Of a stretch of DNA of 64,000 bases, positions 44,790 to 56,699 are shown in pieces. Both the position numbers and the translations under genes were made by a program. The stretch comes from Angiostrongylus vasorum (lineage: Eukaryota; Nematoda; Chromadorea; Rhabditida; Metastrongylidae), in contig JADANN010000122.1 in assembly GCA_018806985.1 (NCBI GenBank), positions 193,501-257,500 of the forward strand, written 5' to 3'. A model generated the notes under the pieces. It did no database searches. It was not told the DNA's origin and saw only the letters and a list, made by a program, of their open reading frames with translations. Positions within the stretch are counted from its first letter, which is position 1; every line of letters begins with the position of its first letter.

Positions 44790-44993
44790 CATTGAGTGAG
44801 ACTACACGTGATACGAGCATTTCTTTCTCTGACTCATTTTTGGATTCTTGGAGTTTATATAGAATGTCTCAAGAGTTCAACGTATTGACGTTTTGAATTC
44901 CCTGTACGAGAATAGTGACTTCCACTTCAAAAATCTTCTCCGCTATTTCTTTTTTTCGTACGCCAGCCTACTGGAGTATTTGGTCTAACTTAC

Positions 44994-45365
44994 GTTTACG
45001 AACTTATTTTGTTGAACCTGTACGCCAGTTAGCGAAATGGTGTATAAAACGAGACATGACACTCCATAACTGGTAGCTGAGAATTTCTCCGGACAAATAA
45101 GCTGGAGCTGGAAGTGCCTTAAAGAATAAGCGTTCTGATTTATCTCCAGATAAGGAAGATTCTCTGTAAGCTCACCATTTTCCTGAAATTGATGAATATA
45201 TTTAAAAAACGTGTAGGAGAACTGTGTGGATCCTAATCTTTCCTGATTTTGGTGTGCAAAATCCAAGTTTCCATTTATAATTAACCTCGGCTTTTTGAGA
45301 ATAACAGTAACTTCATTGTGACATGGCTTCGTCTCACTACTACGCGATTCCGTGTTAACACTCAT
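44994..45365 (-). CDS. Possible first exon of an unrecognised minus-strand gene
   Basis: An open frame of 124 codons from ATG at 45,365 ends at a perfect donor (GTAAGT, phase 0). About 33 bases upstream of the ATG, GATTTTTAG looks like a trans-splice acceptor. The protein begins MSVNTESRSSETK and contains ICPEKFSATSYGVSCLVLY. No family recognised. Candidate downstream exons lie at 39,338-40,170, which would make it interleave with flp-21, but the connection is unproven. An internal TTTCAG at about 45,185 might mark a different exon edge. Confidence 0.38.
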
Positions 45366-45544
45366 GTTCCTCTCAATACCTTTCTTTCTGTTCTCTAAAA
45401 ATCTTCACATCGCCAGTGGCGAACGCCAAAAAGCTATTTTAAGTGTCAATTAAGAAGCTATTGTTACATAGTTGTTTCATTTTTGGAAAGGCCGTTCAAC
45501 TTTATCAGATGAGTGATTGTGCATCGAGGGTCAATAACGTGGAT

Positions 45545-45890
45545 ATCCTATCTTACTTACTTGATGCTTGAACGGCCCGTAATCATTAGTTGTGCGTCCC
45601 CAGCAAAAATCACCACTTTTCGGAGATTTGCTGGTTTAGCCATGGTGTTTCCATGGAGACCCGAGGTGAGCATGGCCAAAGTTTGCCCCAGGTCTGCACC
45701 ACCACAGGCAATCGTGGCCCATGTGGATTAGAGGGAGATTATTGGTTTACTCTTAGCTAGGCTTCCTCATGGAAACGTCGGACTGCTCAGCTTGGGAGAC
45801 CCCTGCCTAGGTGACGAATCCCTCCGCTGTAGATCGCAGCCCGACACCCAGGAACACCTCCCAGCCACGATGAGGCGGTAAACCGTTGAG
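45545..45890 (-). repeat. S3 repeat with internal deletion
   Basis: Sense minus; both ends are present (GATGCTTGAACGGCCCG, CACGATGAGGCGGTAAACC), but about 50 bases around GACGGTGGTGGATCC are gone. Confidence 0.75.
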
Positions 45891-46114
45891 AGGGATATCC
45901 TCTCTACGTCACTGATTATCCCTTTAAACATAAAGTAAGCTCTGTGGAACCGCAAACGTTTCCATTGCTCCATATCTCGGGGATAGAACAGCGCGTTTTA
46001 TTTATTCTCGGGACAGTTATTAGGTTATTCATACGAGATTTTTTTTAATTTTTGCAAGGCAATATCAGCAACAACTTGCCTAAGACTGTCGTGAGTTTCT
46101 CAATACAAAGAGGT

Positions 46115-46395
46115 GAAGGAAAAAGTGTTCGGCACTGATAAATCCTTCAGGGATGTGCTATGATGTCGACTTCATTAAGCATAGCAAAAAGTGACTGAAT
46201 GTGCTTCCGGCCTATAGAGTTACTTGCTGTCGTCAGCCGATATATCAATTCAGTGCTGTTAAACTCGCAGGCAAGTTTGGTAGCAATTTGCTGACACCTA
46301 GAGGATGGAAGGTTCGGCGAGTCAGAAACGAAACATGGAACCAACGACCACGCATGTAATGCAAGGCACCTCTAATCACTATGCTAGAAGGCTCC
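46115..46395 (-). repeat. S1 SINE, full length but diverged
   Basis: Minus orientation: ACTGATAAATCCTTCAGGGA, ATCAATTCAGTGCTGTTAAA and head AATCACTATGCTAGAAGGC. Confidence 0.65.
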
Positions 46396-46991
46396 TAGCT
46401 TAGCATACATATAGGCTATCTATCAGGGTTACCTAGCTAGAATAAGGGTGGAAGTTGCTGATTGCTGGACGGTAGCTCAAGTTGTTCGCATTCATTTGGT
46501 TCTCATGAGGCCACTGCAAATCGACATTGAGGGTGCAGTAGGTTTACACGGAAGCAGTTATACTCACACATGCATAAATTTGATTAAGAGAATGCCAGTG
46601 GTATAAGTCAATCCAGCGCCACAAAGACGGGAAAGCCATCTACCAATGGCGTCTTAGTACAAGAACAAGGAAGTCGTTTCCGGGTTTCCCCTGTGAACCC
46701 GCTGAGAAGCGCTATGTAGCTTCGTGTGCTATCGACTCTTCTACGTGTGAAAATTTGACCGTCGCAATTGTTTCAAAGTACCACAGCTTACTGACGGTTT
46801 GCAGCGATCGTTTACCGAAATCTTTGGTTTTAATTTCTTCGTTCAATTCATCGAAAATTGACTCTTCCTCAAATTTTTGTGTCAAAGCTATATAGAAAAG
46901 TAGGCATTGTCGAATTTGTTAAGCGAACATAATATAGTAACACTGCAAAACATGTAAAGGTGTTCGTTTTCCAATAAATTCGCTACAATTG

Positions 46992-47025
46992 GAGAGAGGG
47001 AGAGGGAGAGAGAGAGAGGGAGACA
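46992..47025. repeat. GA-rich simple repeat
   Basis: GAGAGGGAGAGGGAGAGAGA tract of about 34 bases. Confidence 0.85.
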
Positions 47026-47117
47026 AGGCAAGCGATATATTTTTGAAGGAAAATATCCTTCCAGCTGAGCTTAACAAATTTACTGAAGTTGTTTTAACGT
47101 TACCACAACTTTCTCAT

Positions 47118-47285
47118 TTACGTGCTCGTGTAGTAAAATGGTTAGAGAAACCTTGCAATGCACACATGGTCGTTGATTCCCTGTCCGCGCAGACCAAGCA
47201 ATCCCTTCGCGATCGGAAAATTCGTAGCAAAGCGTCATCTCTATGACGCATAATGAAGTCGGATAAATGATTGACATATCCTTGT
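47118..47285 (+). repeat. S1 SINE, internally deleted
   Basis: Head CGTGCTCGTGTAGTAAAATG, B-box remnant GGTCGTTGATTCCC, then GACCAAGCAATCCCTTCG. Confidence 0.5.
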
Positions 47286-47332
47286 TGGATTGATGGAAGG
47301 CGAACGTTCTTCTCCTTTTTTAGTCCTTTCAT

Positions 47333-47590
47333 TTAAAATACTGCACGTTTTTTTGCAATCCCAGCTTTTTTTTCACCCATTCGATTCATTGCGTTACATC
47401 CGGCATTCACATAAGCCTTTGGGTTTGCTTTGAAGTTCGGCTGCTGCTTGAGAGCTTTATCTTCTTCATCAAACCTTATTGTCCTGATCCTTGCTAGTAT
47501 CTTGGAATAGTTCTTAATTAATCGTTGTAAGGTTTCCACCAAAGCACTCTCCGACTTTGATGATCGGATTTGGCTTTTGCAGAGGAGCAT
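47333..47590 (-). pseudogene. Open frame sharing the S4 3' segment
   Basis: The 85-codon frame ends with NAGCNAMNRMGEKKAG, which aligns by position and composition with the S4 3' parts near 6,240, 52,780 and 58,100. The N-terminal part (LQRLIKNYSKILARIRT) is unassigned. I infer a repeat-derived frame, not a gene. Confidence 0.25.
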
Positions 47591-47944
47591 GACATCATTC
47601 TGCTTAGGCGATGGGCACTTGGCTCACCCGGAAAGAACTCGTGAGCCTTTCGGTGCAGTTCACTTCAAGCCACTCCTCATCCACCATCTTTATATTGTTG
47701 AACTCGGAAAAAAGCTTTCCTTTTGAATTTCTTAGGTCGTTCGTTAAAAAATTTAATCAAACGTGACTGAATCACTCAAAACCTTGTGAAAGGAAAGCTT
47801 TGGAAAGATAGCTTTGGCAGCATCAAGTTTAGATTAGCTCTCAAGAGACCGTGTGGATAATAGGGAAAATGTTCGTCGTAAGAACAACAATCGACTATTC
47901 TACAATATTTTTGCAATTTACAAGACAATGTCCTCAATAACACA

Positions 47945-48080
47945 GCTAAGAGACAGGCGAAGCGAATGACCTGCATGGTGTCGTGGTGAACGCGTTAGCT
48001 CCCCGGAAGGGTTAACAACGCGTTCGGTCCCCACCGCAGACACCAGTGATCCGGAGCTTCGCAAATATCTTAGCAACATT
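47945..48080 (+). repeat. S2 SINE copy
   Basis: AGCTAAGAGACAGGCGAAGC, GTGGTGAACGCGTTAGCTCC, CGTTCGGTCCCCACC and a hairpin weakened by a CAGTGAT change, ending TATCTTAGCAACATTG. Confidence 0.72.
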
Positions 48081-48404
48081 GTGGTTACACGACATTGCCA
48101 TACAATTTTTCCAAACATTTGTTGTATTCGCATTCAAGGAAGTAAAAAAAGAAAATTTAATTCGCATATCATGGAAGTAAATTTAGGAAGCAAAGTAGAG
48201 TGCACATCTTGAAGGAGAAGAACTGAAAAACAAGTGACATACGATTGTTGAAGAAGCTTTTGGACATTTCTTCTTGTTTTTTCGTAGGGATTTAAGGATG
48301 TTTTCCACCTTTTGAAGAAACATCTTGTCGTTCATTAGATAGATCTTTCTATTGGAGTTCTCCATTCAGTAATAAAGCTTTTAAGGGTAACGCAAAGCCA
48401 CTAG

Positions 48405-48690
48405 GACGCTGAGTTGAGAACAAAAATTCGGACCCTCAGTTGGGCTTTGAACCTTCGGTTACCCGTTCCGGGGGCTCGTGCGCTGCCCACCACATCGACC
48501 GATGCTATGCCCGTTGATAGCACTAATAGAGTAAAAACATGGTTGAGAGAAAGCCAAAGCAAAGACCTCGGTGGATTGCACATGGTTGATGGCACGTTAG
48601 CTCTCGTAAGGGGTAAATCGCGGATTTGAAGCCGAACTGGGGGGTCCGGATTTTACTTAGATCTCAGCATCCCCTGCGGTTGTGTTTCAC
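48405..48690. repeat. S2-related inverted pair
   Basis: A minus-oriented piece (GGACCCTCAGTTGGG, about 48,405-48,530) faces a plus-oriented copy (GGTTGATGGCACGTTAGCTC, GGGGGGTCCGGATTTTACTT). Diverged arms, same head-to-head layout. Confidence 0.55.
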
Positions 48691-48710
48691 ATCATAGGCT
48701 GCCATGAAAA

Positions 48711-48865
48711 GAGCGTGTGGCGCAGTGGTCGGTTGGCAACCGCGACTCATTCTAAATGCCAGGTATGCATTCAGTTACCGCCAATGATGGTTAAGAAAGT
48801 CGAATGCATGGCGAATCCTTCAGGGATTGATCAACGCCGAGAGCTTCATCCTTTATCCTTCTTGG
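48711..48865 (+). repeat. S1 SINE with internal deletion
   Basis: The head GAGCGTGTGGCGCAGTGGTC is fused to the 3' half (CCAGGTATGCATTCAGTTAC … GCTTCATCCTTTATCCTT). The B box and about 130 bases are missing. Confidence 0.7.
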
Positions 48866-49325
48866 CAACTAACAAAGTTTTTTCTCAGGCTTAACGAAAA
48901 AGGTATAAGGAAATAAAAAAAATACTGTTGTTAAAAAGGAGCCGTAGAAGAAGAATTAGATCAGTTTTTTGAACTAAAAAATAGCGTTGCCAATTTGTTG
49001 AATTGTCCATTTCGATTGAGCTACGCAGCGTATTCCTCTATAATTCAATAATGTAGTCCAGTTCTAGTAATTGAGCAGGTACTCTAGCAATGCCAGTGAA
49101 TTTTCTCAAAAGGCTTCGGAAAGAACTCTAATTCGAAAGCAGCTTTTCAAACTACAAACAATAAAAGAAACTGGAAGATTTTCTTTCAGCTCGCTCGTCA
49201 GTGTGTCGCCCGTTGAATGTGTTCCTCAATGAATTTAAGTGTCGTTTAAGTGCTTTAGAAATTAGAAGTTTATTATCTTGATGTTTCAATAAAAAGATAA
49301 AAAAACTGCCGGCGTTATCATTCAT
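48866..49325. other. AT-rich spacer, nothing recognised
   Basis: No coding or repeat signal. Confidence 0.35.
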
Positions 49326-49612
49326 AGATAAAGGATAAAAGGACGAAGCTGTCGCAGTTGATCAATCCCTGAGGGATGCACCATGCGTTCGGCTTCATTA
49401 AGCATCGTTAGAGGTGAGTAAATGCATACCTGACTGGTAGAAATGACTCACGCTGGACTTTCCATGTTTCGAGTCATTGCTCCTATCCTCTCGAACAGGT
49501 CTGGTCACAATTTGTCGACTCCACAGAGATGGAAGGCTTGGTGAACCTGGAGTTCGGAATCGATTCTATGTGTATTGCAGTGAGCCTCTAAACACTAGGT
49601 TTCAAGCGCGAA
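49326..49612 (-). repeat. S1 SINE, full length, diverged
   Basis: Minus orientation: TTGATCAATCCCTGAGGGAT, GTTTCGAGTCATTGC, B-box region GAATCGATTCCGAAC on minus. Confidence 0.7.
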
Positions 49613-50019
49613 CGTTCGAGCAGTGTGCTGAAAAATCAGAGTTCTATCTTCCTTTCATACTTAGTATTGCTGTTTGCGCGTCGCAACATAACTTGTTCCT
49701 TCGAGTTGATCTGAACTGATTGTATACTTTGCAGTTCTTTTTATTTTGTCACTTTCCTCACAGGATTTGTATGTTGTAGTGTTAAACAGTTGTAATGGTT
49801 CCATGTACGGACAATAAGCTATTTGCTTCAATTAGCAGCACTCGTTTATCGAACTTCGTTTTTCATCACTTTAGTTCTCTGTGAAGAGCTCTTACGGATC
49901 GTTGTTAGTAGCTCAGCTTGCTTCTGGTAACGTCTTCAAACACGCTCATCACTGATAGAAGCGCCTGCTCCTTGAATTCTTTTTTATTTTCGAGGATTCT
50001 TTTCACTGGATTCGATTCG
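49613..50019. other. Spacer, nothing recognised
   Basis: No supported feature. Confidence 0.3.
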
Positions 50020-50140
50020 TTGCAACAACAAGCACCCGTGGGCCAACGACTCGAGTCAATCCGTCTCTAAAGAATACAAAGACGTGAGAAAGCTAGCTGA
50101 ATAAATTTTGCAGTACCAGCTTTGTGTTAGCCAATAATCT
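50020..50140 (+). repeat. Palindromic hammerhead-type element, degraded fragment
   Basis: CTCTAAAGAATACAAAGACG and GAGAAAGCTAGCTGAATAA at 50,063-50,100 follow the GACG subfamily with several core losses. Confidence 0.35.
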
Positions 50141-50284
50141 AGAAACATATAAAAGTTATAATGACCAAAAAAACGCTCAATACGTTGGTAATAGGAAGTC
50201 GGATGTTTTATGCTTAAAAGCATTTGAGTGGACCACAAACAATTGTGTAATTGCAATGTCCACTTTTTATTTGTTGCCTACTAC

Positions 50285-50470
50285 AATTTTTCAAGGCAGG
50301 ATATTAATGCGAAATACAACCACAACGATGCTGAGATATTTGCAAAAGTTCGGACCGCAGGTGTCTGAGGTGGAGAACGAACGCGTTATTACCCTTTCCT
50401 GAGGCTAACGCGTTCACCACCACACCGCTTCTCAGCTGGTTTTCTATCGATCAGTGTGGTCAGCAATCGC
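50285..50470 (-). repeat. S2 SINE copy
   Basis: Minus orientation; CAAGGCAGGATATTAATGCG flank, hairpin half-lost (TGAGGTGG), AACGCGTTCACCACCACACC. Confidence 0.72.
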
Positions 50471-50592
50471 CCTTCTTTTGTAATTGTGTAATAATCTCAA
50501 TGTTGCAAGTTGCATTAACGCAACGATTAAGAAATTCGAAAAGATGTGAACTTCCTTAGTGAAGAAATTGTTCAAAAACCGTTTAGAATCTC

Positions 50593-50895
50593 ACGTAGCA
50601 ATTCCCAAGACCGACTTTCTGTTAACCTCGGCATTGATGGGTAATTCGATGTTTTTCTTCAATAAGCAGACACGAGGCTGTTATCATAGATTTATTGGGA
50701 TACAATAGCTGACGTTTCGGCGGTTTCGCCTTCTTCAGAGCCGTTTATTTGTTGTAAGTATTTAAGTTAGTTGATGGATAGCAGCCGCACCGAGTAAAAC
50801 ATGGGCGATAACTGTCGAAACCGCCGAAACGTTGGCTATTGTATCCTAATAAATCTATGGTGACAGCCTCGTGTCTGCTTATTGAAGAAAAACAT
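50593..50895. mobile_element. Palindromic hammerhead-bearing element with 13-bp target duplication
   Basis: CGTTTAGAATCTC is present at 50,580-50,592 and 50,896-50,908. Inner arms 50,647-50,728 and 50,816-50,897 are inverted repeats of 82 bases with about 5 mismatches. The asymmetric end (CCGACTTTCTGTTAACCTCG) is on the left here, so the element is reversed relative to the 38-kb copy. There is no coding capacity. Confidence 0.82.
50707..50742 (-). ncRNA. Hammerhead-like ribozyme motif
   Basis: Minus strand: GGCT, CTGAAGA, A, GGCG-AAAC-CGCC, GAAACGTC, AGCT. Perfect stem II, stem I with one wobble, GTC triplet. In the right arm only the second half (CCGCCGAAACGTTGGC) is left. Confidence 0.65.
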
Positions 50896-51124
50896 CGTTT
50901 AGAATCTCTTAAGCAAAGCGACTTTTTTCACAGTAGCCGCAGTTCGTTGTTGAATTCCGAGCCCGGCAATCGGCATTTCTTCGCAGAAATCAAATCGTCT
51001 CTCACGAGAGAAAACCTATCGTGACATCAGCTGACATTTGGTTAAACATTCTTCATCTTTTGTTTAGACGCAACGTTTAATTAATGGACGATCTCTGGTT
51101 AAGTGTCAAGGCCATTGCTTCCAT

Positions 51125-51300
51125 TAGGTGCTCCTGGAAAAGTAAGGCCTCCATCCCTCCCGGACTGAAAGATTTGTACTAGACTTGTGCGAAAGAATGA
51201 AGACACACTGAATTGACACCTGACTAGGGCAATGTAATTTACTGTATCGGACAAACTGACGTTCGATTACTTCTACGACTTTATGAATGGCGTTAAATTC
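51125..51300 (+). repeat. S1 SINE, degraded
   Basis: AAGGCCTCCATCCCTCCCGG, AAGATTTGTACTAGACTTGT and a worn 3' part. Confidence 0.45.
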
Positions 51301-52124
51301 ATTTCAGGTCTCGAAAGGGTTGAGCGAGCACGAGTACTCTACTGTTTCCGCTCTTGTTTCACTTCGGTCAGGTTCCACAAAAACCTACTTGTTTAATTTT
51401 GCAGGCGCTCTAGTGTGTACCAGTAAAAAGCATCTTTTTGAAATGCCAGCTATCTTAAACGACTGCTTATTTTAACAAAGAAACAATGAGCAAGTCAAGC
51501 GAAAACCTGCGACAACCATAACCGCTGATTAAGATTTTTTTGAGAATTCTGCGCCTTAGCGATTCTTACGACCGTCATTTGTCCTCAGATTCTGTCTACG
51601 AGGCAAAACTCGCTGAGGAAGCTGAACAGTTGAACGCCAATGTAAACAATGTTCATTAAGAGATTCGTTAAAAAGTGCTCTACTTTGTTTCTCCACCATC
51701 TGCTTGGAAAACGTGTTTTTTCTTTTCTTTCGATTCTCCTCCTTTCCTTCTGATTCTACCTTGCGTATTTTACCTGATCAGTCCTTTTCAATCATTCACC
51801 ATTGCATGTACTCCTCTTGCTTCTACTGGTTGGCTTTGGGACTTACCTGTTTGGTTTTCCGGGAATCAGTGTCCGATTTTAAAAATCCTGAACTTCGTAA
51901 AATGTGCTTTGTAGTGCTATGTATTAATACAGTAAACGAAAAAAAAGTGTTAAAATATTATTGAAAACTAAAAACTAAAAAAAAGGAACTTACAAATCGG
52001 ACGTTAGTTTCCGAGTAACTTAGTGGTGTATTTCCTCTCTCTTTTCTGTCGTTGTAAGAATTCTCTATTTGATGCAAGAAATGTGACCGAAAAACGTTTG
52101 CAGTATAAAAAAAACGAAGGCATG
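51301..52124. other. AT/pyrimidine-rich spacer
   Basis: The open frames at 51,675-51,964 (plus) are pyrimidine-rich and hydrophobic without other support. Nothing recognised. Confidence 0.3.
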
Positions 52125-52400
52125 AAGTGTTCGACGTTGATCAACCCCCTGAGAGACACCCCATGTAAACGGCTTCATCAAGCAGCGCTAGAGGTGATTG
52201 AAGGCATATGTGGCCTATGGAATGACTTGAAGTAACCTTCTGAAAAAACCACTTTGAAACTTTTACCTCACCAAAAAAATATGTGTTAATTTTTTTAACC
52301 CCGAAGAAAATAGTAATTTGGTGAACCAGTGCCACTGGATCTGACCAGCGACGGATCTAGTGTATATTGCAGAACGCATATATTTAAACACTACATTACA
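52125..52400 (-). repeat. S1 SINE, degraded
   Basis: Minus orientation; GACGTTGATCAACCCCCTGA and GGTGATTGAAGGCATATGTG are clear, while the head side is poorly conserved. Confidence 0.5.
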
Positions 52401-52689
52401 GCCACCATCAGCATGAAAAGTATAGATGAAGGTCAGTCATATTTGAAGTTAAAGGGGTTTCAATGTGGACTACAGCCGCCATTGCTAGGTAAATAGATCC
52501 GCTCAAACTACTTCACTGAATTCATTGCATCAATGTCCACGATGTTGTGATTTACTAAAACTGGCAGGCAACCGTTGATTTTGTTCAGTGGTGGCAATGT
52601 TCGATGGGAAATGAATAGTGTTTAACAATTCCTAGTCATAATGTTCAAAGACGTGAAAAACATTCTAGCTCGGCCACCTCAGAACTTTA

Positions 52690-52850
52690 GCGAAACTCGA
52701 CCTGACCAGCATTCACCTTGTATTCATAAAGAAGACGACAGTCCTCTAGCAGCAGCCGCACCCGCAACGGTTAATGGATGCGGGGAAATGAACAGAATGC
52801 GAGAAGTGCTAGTATCCCCCTATAACAGATGTGAAGGCGAAACTTGCAAA
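52690..52850 (+). repeat. S4 3' segment
   Basis: CGACCTGACCAGCATTCAC, AAGAAGACGACAGTCC and ATGCGGGGAAATGAACAGAA parallel 58,049-58,140. It accounts for the 115-codon frame at 52,641-52,988. Confidence 0.4.
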
Positions 52851-53239
52851 GCGAAAATCGAATTGAAGGTAAATAATTTTCCCAAAAAAAGCGACATATC
52901 TGGTGCCACTTTTACAAAGCTCCTCTTGTCGTCTACAAGGCACCGTTCCTGTGCCAATTTGCTAGTAGCGACGTCAATAAGGAACTAAATGACTGCTTCA
53001 AAGGATTTAATTGAAGGCTTAATCGTCTGCGAATAAGGAAATGAATTTCTATATTAGGATTCGAGCAGTCCATATGTAATTGAACGAAATCCCCAACTTA
53101 TCCCCCATTTAAACGAGGAGATGGCTGAATGATTTGCTTGCAAAAACACCGCGAAAAAAAACGAAGTTGCTTTGTCGACAACAAACGACGATCTCTCCAG
53201 TAAAGCTTTGCAAGATCTGAGAAGTTGGAAACGTCGCTG

Positions 53240-53350
53240 GCTTGATCAACACGTGTTTAAATCGATGAGATTACACGAGGATGATAAATAGGCTTATTCG
53301 ACTGTTTCCACGTCTTCGTCTTCTTAAGGGCAGTCTTCATTCAACGGAGA
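53240..53350 (-). repeat. Palindromic hammerhead-type element, fragment
   Basis: ACACGTGTTTAAATCGATGA, ACACGAGGATGATAAATAGG, then a motif at 53,305-53,340 whose stem II (GACG/CGTG) and core strand are mutated. The flank matches 11,030-11,113. Confidence 0.45.
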
Positions 53351-54634
53351 AGAAAAAAAGCGAGAACATAAGACTAGGTGACCCAGAAACATCAGAATCT
53401 CATCCTTTATAGAATAAGGAAACATGAATCTTACAGGAAAAGGTCAAAATATTTCAGTGGTTCTTATTTCAACTAATAAAGTTCATGAGTTAAAATACGG
53501 TGGTTTTATGTTGAAAGCGGCCTTTTGCACCCTATGACTCCTAATGAGTTCGGATCGTCCCGTGTGTGTTAAAGATACCTGGAATGAGTGAAATAGTCCT
53601 TTAGCTTGAACACATGGTAAATTAGTTGTTGTAAAACGGAATAAGCACCTCTGTTCGTCTATTCTCTTAGGACATGGCTTAGTGAAGATACTTCCGGTGA
53701 ACGCTCAGCCTTTATTTTTTCACGCTTTTCTCACTTTTCGAATGGACATATTGAAGTCAAACCATTCATACTGTTATCTGGACAATAAATAGAACCGTTT
53801 CAGTCATAACAATCACGCTGAAGTCCTGTGAGGTCAGCAGAAAGTACTTTTGCATGATCTCTGCTTTTCCCTTTAAGCATTCCTTTATAAAAATTGGATG
53901 ATACGTCTCAATGGAAGCATTGAATGAAGGATTGGTCAATATGGCTTGAAAATTTTCGTCCCTACTGGAATTCTCCTCATTATTTTACAGCGGTTTGATG
54001 TAATGACCACCCCCCATTTCTGCATTTTTTCTTCAAATACATCGTAAGTATAAGGCTCAAGTGAACGAAAGGGAAAAAGGCTAAAAATAACGAAAACTGT
54101 GGAAAATCGTGGGTATGGAAGGAAAGACATCGACTTAAGCCTTAGCATTTTGCTCATTCCTCGTCCATATCTTCATCATTCTCATTTTATTTCCTCTTTT
54201 CTCAAAGTCATTTTTCAAAGTGAATTTGTTGCTTTGAATTGTTCCATTTTCTTCATTTCTCCAGTGGGGTATGTATTGTACAACTACTTTTGAATACAAT
54301 GTGTACGTGGTTCGTCTAAATAACTGAATCCCTCACTTAATAAATAACTCCAACCTTACTTTATTATTTGTTTTCGTCCACGTTTCATCAGAGTTACTTC
54401 CGCACTGCAGTGATTCATCTAGCGACCAGCACTCTTGAAGGTGTTTCCAGTTTGATGTCATCACTGTCGCCGATGTTCAGAGAACAAAGTGGCATTGTTG
54501 ATCACTGAATTGTCGCCTTATAAGAGTTTATTTCACCAGGCGGAAACATCGATTAGTTTGAACTCGTTCATTAAAGGCCCATGGTTAGCAGTTGCTGTTT
54601 TTAAATCCTAAAAAAACCTAAAACGTCCGTCATT
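53351..54634. other. Spacer, nothing recognised
   Basis: AT-rich with short unassigned frames. Confidence 0.3.
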
Positions 54635-54830
54635 GGCCAATCTCCAAGAAAGGCGCCATGAGATCGACTTCATTAAGCATCATGCAAATGACTGGATGCT
54701 TTCTTCGCGATGCAATAACTCACGATTTACTGAATGACTTAAGCGTTTTAATCCCGTAAGAAAAGCCTGCTTCCAACTTCCAAATATCGTAGCGATGGCT
54801 TTCATTAGTATGCGACGCTCATAGCTGCTC
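54635..54830 (-). repeat. S1 SINE, partial and degraded
   Basis: GGCGCCATGAGATCGACTTC and ATTAAGCATCATGCAAATGA are recognisable; the head is absent. Confidence 0.4.
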
Positions 54831-56263
54831 ATTCGAGCTGAAAGGTCGGCACAGATTGTTACGTCATATCAAAAGGGAACTATCCTACCCAAAGGAGAAG
54901 GAATCTCGTCCCTGTCGCTAGCAATGTTGAGTTGTTTTGTAGAAAATCATTTCTCAGAGTGGAGTGTTCTCTGTAGACGTAGGAGGTGCAAAGTGTTTGT
55001 CAACTTGTCGTAAGCTTTTCTTTGAGAAGTGTTAATCTTTACTCTTATAGGTTGACAATATCGTACTTCATTGCTATTTCCAATCTCTAATAGTTCTCGA
55101 AGGTTTAATTTATATATGCGACCGAAGGAATTTCTTTGCCATGGCAAGAAGCAGGTGTCAATACGTAAGTAATCGGTTCATTCACCATGATAATAGCAAG
55201 ATTACTGCGCTCATATACAGCATTCCTTAGGCTGTTGATAGTTAAGCAGCAAAACAACGCCCGTCTCTAATCGAAGGAAACGTAGAAATGTGCTTTGACT
55301 AATGCCACATGGGAATTCCACGTTCATGAAACCTATATTGGTAATCATTTAAAAAAAACAACTAGAAGCTATGCAATGCTGTCTGTCAGGTGTCTTTAGG
55401 TAATCACTGGAGATAACTAGCGGACACTTTTTCCGCTCACCCTTGATCACTACTGGGCCTACCTCTTTGCTTTCAACAGTCGACGGTATTCCGACGACCG
55501 TCGGCGCCCCCACACAAGAAGTCCATAGTCCAGTCCAAGGGTAGCAAATCTTACAGCGGTCATTAGGATGAACTGGTCATGGGGGAAGATAGCCTCGGAA
55601 CTCAATTTGAGCTCGTCTTTTTTGAAAATGACCATTAAGGAGATGACCTGCTGTGCTGGTCATTAACAAGACCAATAATGATTCAAAACGGATTAGACGC
55701 ACATATGTAAGAGGAAATCGCATGACTACTATGTTACTTTTCTAAAAGTAGTGATAGGTGGCCTATAGACTATGCAAAATTGTAGAAAACAGGCGTTTGT
55801 GGAGAAGTTTCTTCTTTAACTATTAAGGGAATTTTCCTCTCATAAAGGAGAAAACGCGGTCGGAATTCCCCATAGGGTCCGTGATCGTACGGTCCTTTTC
55901 CACTCTTAACGTGTTTATATGCTAGAGATAACTTTAAAGTACAAACATTCTTCAGAGACGGTAATAACTGCAACAATATGGGCATTCTTATGCACAAATA
56001 AGCAACAAAAACTTGCGATGAAACCCTTTGAATTGAATTTTCAGTAGAATAAAAAAGCAATCAAGCAATCATAGAAAGAATTATGGTAATAACAGGACAT
56101 AATTTGCAGCAAACCATTTGGCGCTTATTCATAGCACTTCTCGAAATTTTTTATGAAGACTTTTTAACAAAATGAAAAAGATGGGGATCGATAGCCCACT
56201 CTCTTTCCGTTCATCGAAAAGAATTCTTACTTTTTTTTCCTATTTTTTTCGCAAATAACAGGG
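54831..56263. other. Spacer, nothing recognised
   Basis: Open frames at 54,947-55,147 and 55,770-56,060 (minus) lack splice context or family resemblance. Confidence 0.3.
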
Positions 56264-56524
56264 TATAACTTCAACGAAGCTGAGATATTTGCAAAACTCT
56301 GGACCGCAGGTGCCTATGGTGGGGAAAAATCAATCCCGCTGACAGGTGATTGCTGATGGAAAAAATATCGATAGAACTAGCTGAGAGACAGGCGAAACGC
56401 AGGACCTGCATGGTGTGGTGGTGAACGCGTTACTCCCCGGAAAGGACAATAGCGCGTTCGTTCCCCCACCATAGGCACCTGCGGTCTAGAGTTTTGCAAA
56501 CATCTCAGCTTCGTTGAAGTTATA
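56264..56524. repeat. S2 head-to-head foldback
   Basis: Arms 56,264-56,324 and 56,464-56,524 are 61-base inverted repeats with about two mismatches, enclosing a complete S2 body (CTGAGAGACAGGCGAAACGC … ACGCGTTACTCCCCGG). The right flank continues to GCCATCAAAAAGAGTAGGC. Confidence 0.78.
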
Positions 56525-56699
56525 TTTCGCAGTATACCCTGCCATCAAAAAGAGTAGGCACTAAGTATAAAGGTCAAAATAACAGGATATTTAATTACTT
56601 GAAATTTCATAAAACCGCGCAAGGTAGGCCATTTAGGTGATATTATGTGATGATGTATCTATAAAGTAATGGTTCTAATTCGCATATTACCTTGCCGTG

